From the NCBI GenBank assembly GCA_002338515.1, contig DDIL01000067.1, forward strand, positions 1-8,087: 8,087 nt of DNA. Reading direction: 5' to 3'. Positions 5,700-8,087 of the stretch are shown piece by piece. This DNA comes from Glaciecola sp. UBA1851. GTDB taxonomy: Bacteria; Pseudomonadota; Gammaproteobacteria; Enterobacterales; Alteromonadaceae. The position numbers and the translations under genes were made by a program. The notes beneath the pieces are model-generated. The model saw only the letters and a list, made by a program, of their open reading frames with translations. It did not search any database and had not been told where the DNA came from. Within the stretch, counting starts at the first letter, position 1; every line of letters starts with the position of its first letter.

Positions 5700-7991
5700 A
5701 TGCATCACCCTGATAATTTAAATGCGTTTAACATTACGAATTTTTTGGATACATCAACAGATTTAATGTGTGTATTGGATACTGAGGGCAACTTTCAGTT
5801 TGTTAATGAACAATGGAACGCAGTACTAAACTTACTGTTAATATCACTTATAAAAACCAATATCAAAGAGTTATTACATCCTGACGATGTTAAACCCTTT
5901 TGTAATATTCTTAGCCAGGTTGTTTCAACTACCGTTGGAGAAACAGTTACCTGCAGATTAAAAACCGACAAAGGCAAATATCGCTGGTTTGACTGGAATA
6001 CTAAATACGACAGCAGTAAAAATCATGTTTATTGTGTCGGTAAAGATATTACCGATCAAAAGCACTCGGAGCTTTCTTTGCATGCACTCGAAAAAGCAAC
6101 GGGCGCAGGCATTTGGAGTATTGACCCCAGTGCTGATGAAGTGATTTGGTCTGAAAAAATCCATGAAATACACGAAACCGACCCGCAATCCTTTCAACCT
6201 AGTATAGAAGAAGCCATAAAGTTTTATCCTGAAGAAGCTATTCCAGTGCTAAATACTGCACTTGAAAAAATGGCTTCTGGTGAAGAAGTGTCCTTTGAAT
6301 TACCCCTTAACACATATAAAGGCAATAGAGTGTGGGTTAAATGTAAAATGTTTGCCGAAGTGAGAGATTCGGTTGTAATTAAGCAGTACGGGACGTTTGA
6401 AAATATAACGAAACAACGAGAAGCTAAAATTGCGACCGAGAAACTGCAAGAACGAGTTGATTTGGCAATGAGGGCATCCAATATTGGCGTTTGGGAATAT
6501 GACTTAAATACTGAATATCTAACGTGGGATGATCAGATGCACTCCCTATATGGGGTAGATAAAGGTTCATTTTCGAACACTTTTGCTGATTGGGAAAAGA
6601 CCGTCTTTAAAGAAGATGTGGACAAAGTAAATAAGAGTTTCGAGAGCGCATTAGAAAATAAAGAAATTTTCACTAACACCTTCCGTATAAAAACAAAAAC
6701 TGGAGAAGTAAAGTATATCGCCGCAATAGGCAAAGTAACGCAAGATGAGCAGAACCAAACTACCTATATAACGGGCGTGAATTGGGATACAACAGAGCAA
6801 GTACTAGCTAACCAAATACTACTAGAAGCAAAAGAACAGGCAGAAGCAGCTGATGTGGCTAAATCTAATTTCTTAGCTAATATGAGCCACGAAATTAGAA
6901 CACCACTAAATGGTATTTTAGGTGCGTTACAGTTATTACAGCAGTCGCAAAAAAGCTCTCAGAGTAACCTTGTCGATATTGCCCTTAACTCAACCAATGG
7001 GCTAATTCGGATCATCAATGACATTTTGGATTTTAGCAAAATTCAAGCTAATAAATTGGAGCTGGAAACCATTCCAGTAGATATTGAATCGCTTGCAAGA
7101 GAAGTAGTATATGAACATTCCATATCAAATGACCAAAAGTTAGTTACATGTAAATTTAGCTCATCACCAGAAACAACGGGATTTTGGCAAGCTGACCCCG
7201 TTAGGCTGAAACAAATACTCAATAACCTAATAAGCAATGCGTTTAAATTTACCAAAGAGGGAACCATTGAGATAAATTTGAAAGTACAAAATGATATGTT
7301 CTGCATTGAAATTTCTGACCAAGGTATTGGGATGAATGAAGAGGAATTATCGCTATTATTTACACCATTTACTCAGGCTGATGAAACAACTTCACGAAAA
7401 TTTGGCGGTACCGGACTAGGCCTAGCAATCAGCAAAAACTTAGTCAATTTATTTGACGGTTCAATTGTTGTATCAAGTCAAGAAGGTATGGGTTCAACCT
7501 TTACATTATCATTCCCATTTGAGCGCGCACAATATATGCAAATTCACGAGAAAGACATGGGTAGAAACTGTTTACCTAAACTAAAAGATAGCGTTATTTT
7601 CATCGCTGAAGACAATGAAATCAACCGATTACTATTAAGCGAAATGCTTAAACCAACCGGCGCTAAATTTTTAATGTTTACTGACGGGCAAGAGTTGATA
7701 AATGGTCTTAACAGAATGCGACCAGACTTAATATTATGCGATATTATGATGCCTGTGTTAGATGGTAATAATGCTTGTAGACATATTAGACAAAGCGATA
7801 AAGACATACCCATAGTCGCGTATACCGCAAGCGTAATGAGCGCTGATACCAAAGAATATTTCAGTAATGGTTTTACCGATGTACTGCCCAAACCATTACT
7901 AATTGAAGACTTAAACGTAATATTAAGACGGTATTTGAATTCTAATGATAATGTGAGTAGGGAAGAGTATAAACTCAAAAACGCAAGTTAA
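5700..7991 (+). CDS. Cytoplasmic PAS-PAS-PAS hybrid sensor histidine kinase with receiver
   Basis: Hybrid sensor kinase of 763 residues from ATG 5700 and with no membrane helix, so it senses a cytoplasmic signal or works with a partner. Three PAS/PAC modules come first: about 15-125 (ending KDITDQK), 130-245 (AGIWSIDP to FENITKQRE) and 253-375 (NIGVWEYDL to GVNWDTTEQ). A short coiled coil leads into the HisKA domain with phospho-acceptor H397 (NMSHEIRTPLNG). The ATPase domain has its N box around N513, the G1 box DQGIGM from D540 and the G2 box GGTGLGLA from G569. The receiver (about 630-745) has acidic E637-D638, phospho-acceptor D681 in CDIMMPVLDG, T709 and K731 in LPKP. All catalytic residues are present. 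There is no C-terminal HPt and no neighbouring response regulator, so a separate HPt protein is needed for an output. An upstream in-frame TTG (5676) is less likely because ATG 5700 has TAGG at nine bases and fits the promoter. Confidence 0.93.
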   Translation: MHHPDNLNAFNITNFLDTSTDLMCVLDTEGNFQFVNEQWNAVLNLLLISLIKTNIKELLHPDDVKPFCNILSQVVSTTVGETVTCRLKTDKGKYRWFDWNTKYDSSKNHVYCVGKDITDQKHSELSLHALEKATGAGIWSIDPSADEVIWSEKIHEIHETDPQSFQPSIEEAIKFYPEEAIPVLNTALEKMASGEEVSFELPLNTYKGNRVWVKCKMFAEVRDSVVIKQYGTFENITKQREAKIATEKLQERVDLAMRASNIGVWEYDLNTEYLTWDDQMHSLYGVDKGSFSNTFADWEKTVFKEDVDKVNKSFESALENKEIFTNTFRIKTKTGEVKYIAAIGKVTQDEQNQTTYITGVNWDTTEQVLANQILLEAKEQAEAADVAKSNFLANMSHEIRTPLNGILGALQLLQQSQKSSQSNLVDIALNSTNGLIRIINDILDFSKIQANKLELETIPVDIESLAREVVYEHSISNDQKLVTCKFSSSPETTGFWQADPVRLKQILNNLISNAFKFTKEGTIEINLKVQNDMFCIEISDQGIGMNEEELSLLFTPFTQADETTSRKFGGTGLGLAISKNLVNLFDGSIVVSSQEGMGSTFTLSFPFERAQYMQIHEKDMGRNCLPKLKDSVIFIAEDNEINRLLLSEMLKPTGAKFLMFTDGQELINGLNRMRPDLILCDIMMPVLDGNNACRHIRQSDKDIPIVAYTASVMSADTKEYFSNGFTDVLPKPLLIEDLNVILRRYLNSNDNVSREEYKLKNAS

Positions 7992-7996
7992 CATTA

Positions 7997-8022
7997 AGCT
8001 AACTTCCATTGTTTGTTAGGCT
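7997..8022 (+). terminator. Weak hairpin just after the hybrid kinase stop codon
   Basis: AGCTAAC (7997-8003) pairs with GTTA-G-GCT (8015-8022) over 7 bp, with one bulged G and an 11-nt loop, starting five bases past the stop codon. Only a short ATTTG follows, so it is a poor intrinsic terminator. Its 3' arm overlaps the first unit of the tandem repeat. Confidence 0.2.
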
Positions 8023-8087
8023 ATTTGTAGCTAGGCGGTTCCGAACCAAGCTTATTTCAAGCTAGGCTATTTCGAACTAGGCTATTT
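8017..8087 (+). repeat. Degenerate 15-bp tandem repeat running off the window edge
   Basis: Units start at 8017 (TAGGCTATTTGTAGC), 8032 (TAGGCGGTTCCGAAC), 8047 (CAAGCTTATTTCAAGC, 16 bp and most divergent), 8063 (TAGGCTATTTCGAAC) and 8078 (TAGGCTATTT, cut by the edge). The shared core is TAGGCTATTT. Units contain small palindromes such as GGTTC-C-GAACC (8038-8048), AAGCTT and TTCGAA. Plus- and minus-strand frames are interrupted by stops, so the array as a whole is not coding. The array lies just 3' of the kinase gene; its full length cannot be seen. Confidence 0.7.

Noticed and set aside
7544..7978. 144-codon minus-strand frame
   Set aside because: Fully antisense to the receiver domain of the hybrid kinase; Leu/Ser-rich product with no recognisable motif.
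8017..8087. CRISPR array
   Set aside because: The period is only 15 bp with no unique spacers of 28-40 bp and no cas genes in the window; it is a simple tandem repeat.

Overview
The window is AT-rich (roughly 35-40% G+C by eye). Its protein families suggest a marine gammaproteobacterium, most likely Alteromonadales (an Alteromonadaceae-like genome such as Glaciecola/Paraglaciecola). The reasons are a 7TMR-DISM diguanylate cyclase, a DUF6482 protein, a DUF3014-DUF1285 pair and a PAS-rich hybrid kinase, all in low-GC, intron-free, tightly spaced DNA. The genus is a guess. There is no rRNA, tRNA, CRISPR array, transposase or phage gene, and it reads as chromosomal backbone.

Layout. Positions 72-1691 (-) encode a secreted-signal/7TM receptor fused to a GGDEF domain. 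A 274-nt divergent spacer holds a bulged inverted repeat. Positions 1966-3327 (+) encode an ABC1/ADCK/UbiB-type atypical kinase whose motifs look like eukaryotic COQ8. A convergent gap carries an imperfect hairpin that could terminate transcription. Positions 3417-3725 (-) encode a small DUF6482 protein. A very AT-rich spacer of about 330 nt (3726-4057) holds no convincing gene. Positions 4058-4945 and 4960-5514 (+) form a two-gene unit: a membrane-anchored DUF3014 protein and a soluble DUF1285 protein. A 185-nt spacer follows, with a 10-bp direct repeat and a plausible sigma70 promoter. Positions 5700-7991 (+) encode a cytoplasmic PAS-PAS-PAS-HisKA-HATPase-REC hybrid histidine kinase. The last ~70 nt are a degenerate 15-bp tandem repeat that runs off the window edge.

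How the genes relate. Two are signalling proteins with recognisable catalytic machinery: the diguanylate cyclase (c-di-GMP synthesis, with an intact product-inhibition site) and the orphan hybrid kinase (phosphorelay). They are not in one operon and nothing in the sequence ties them together. The ABC1 kinase points to ubiquinone or lipid metabolism at the membrane. DUF3014 and DUF1285 are very probably co-transcribed, and their joint function is unknown. Start codons were revised for three genes: DUF1285 to GTG 4960, the hybrid kinase to ATG 5700, and DUF6482 to ATG 3725.

No clear new multi-gene system is visible. The items most worth a second look are the terminal tandem repeat, the bulged inverted repeat at 1810-1838, the COQ8-like kinase and the DUF3014-DUF1285 pair.
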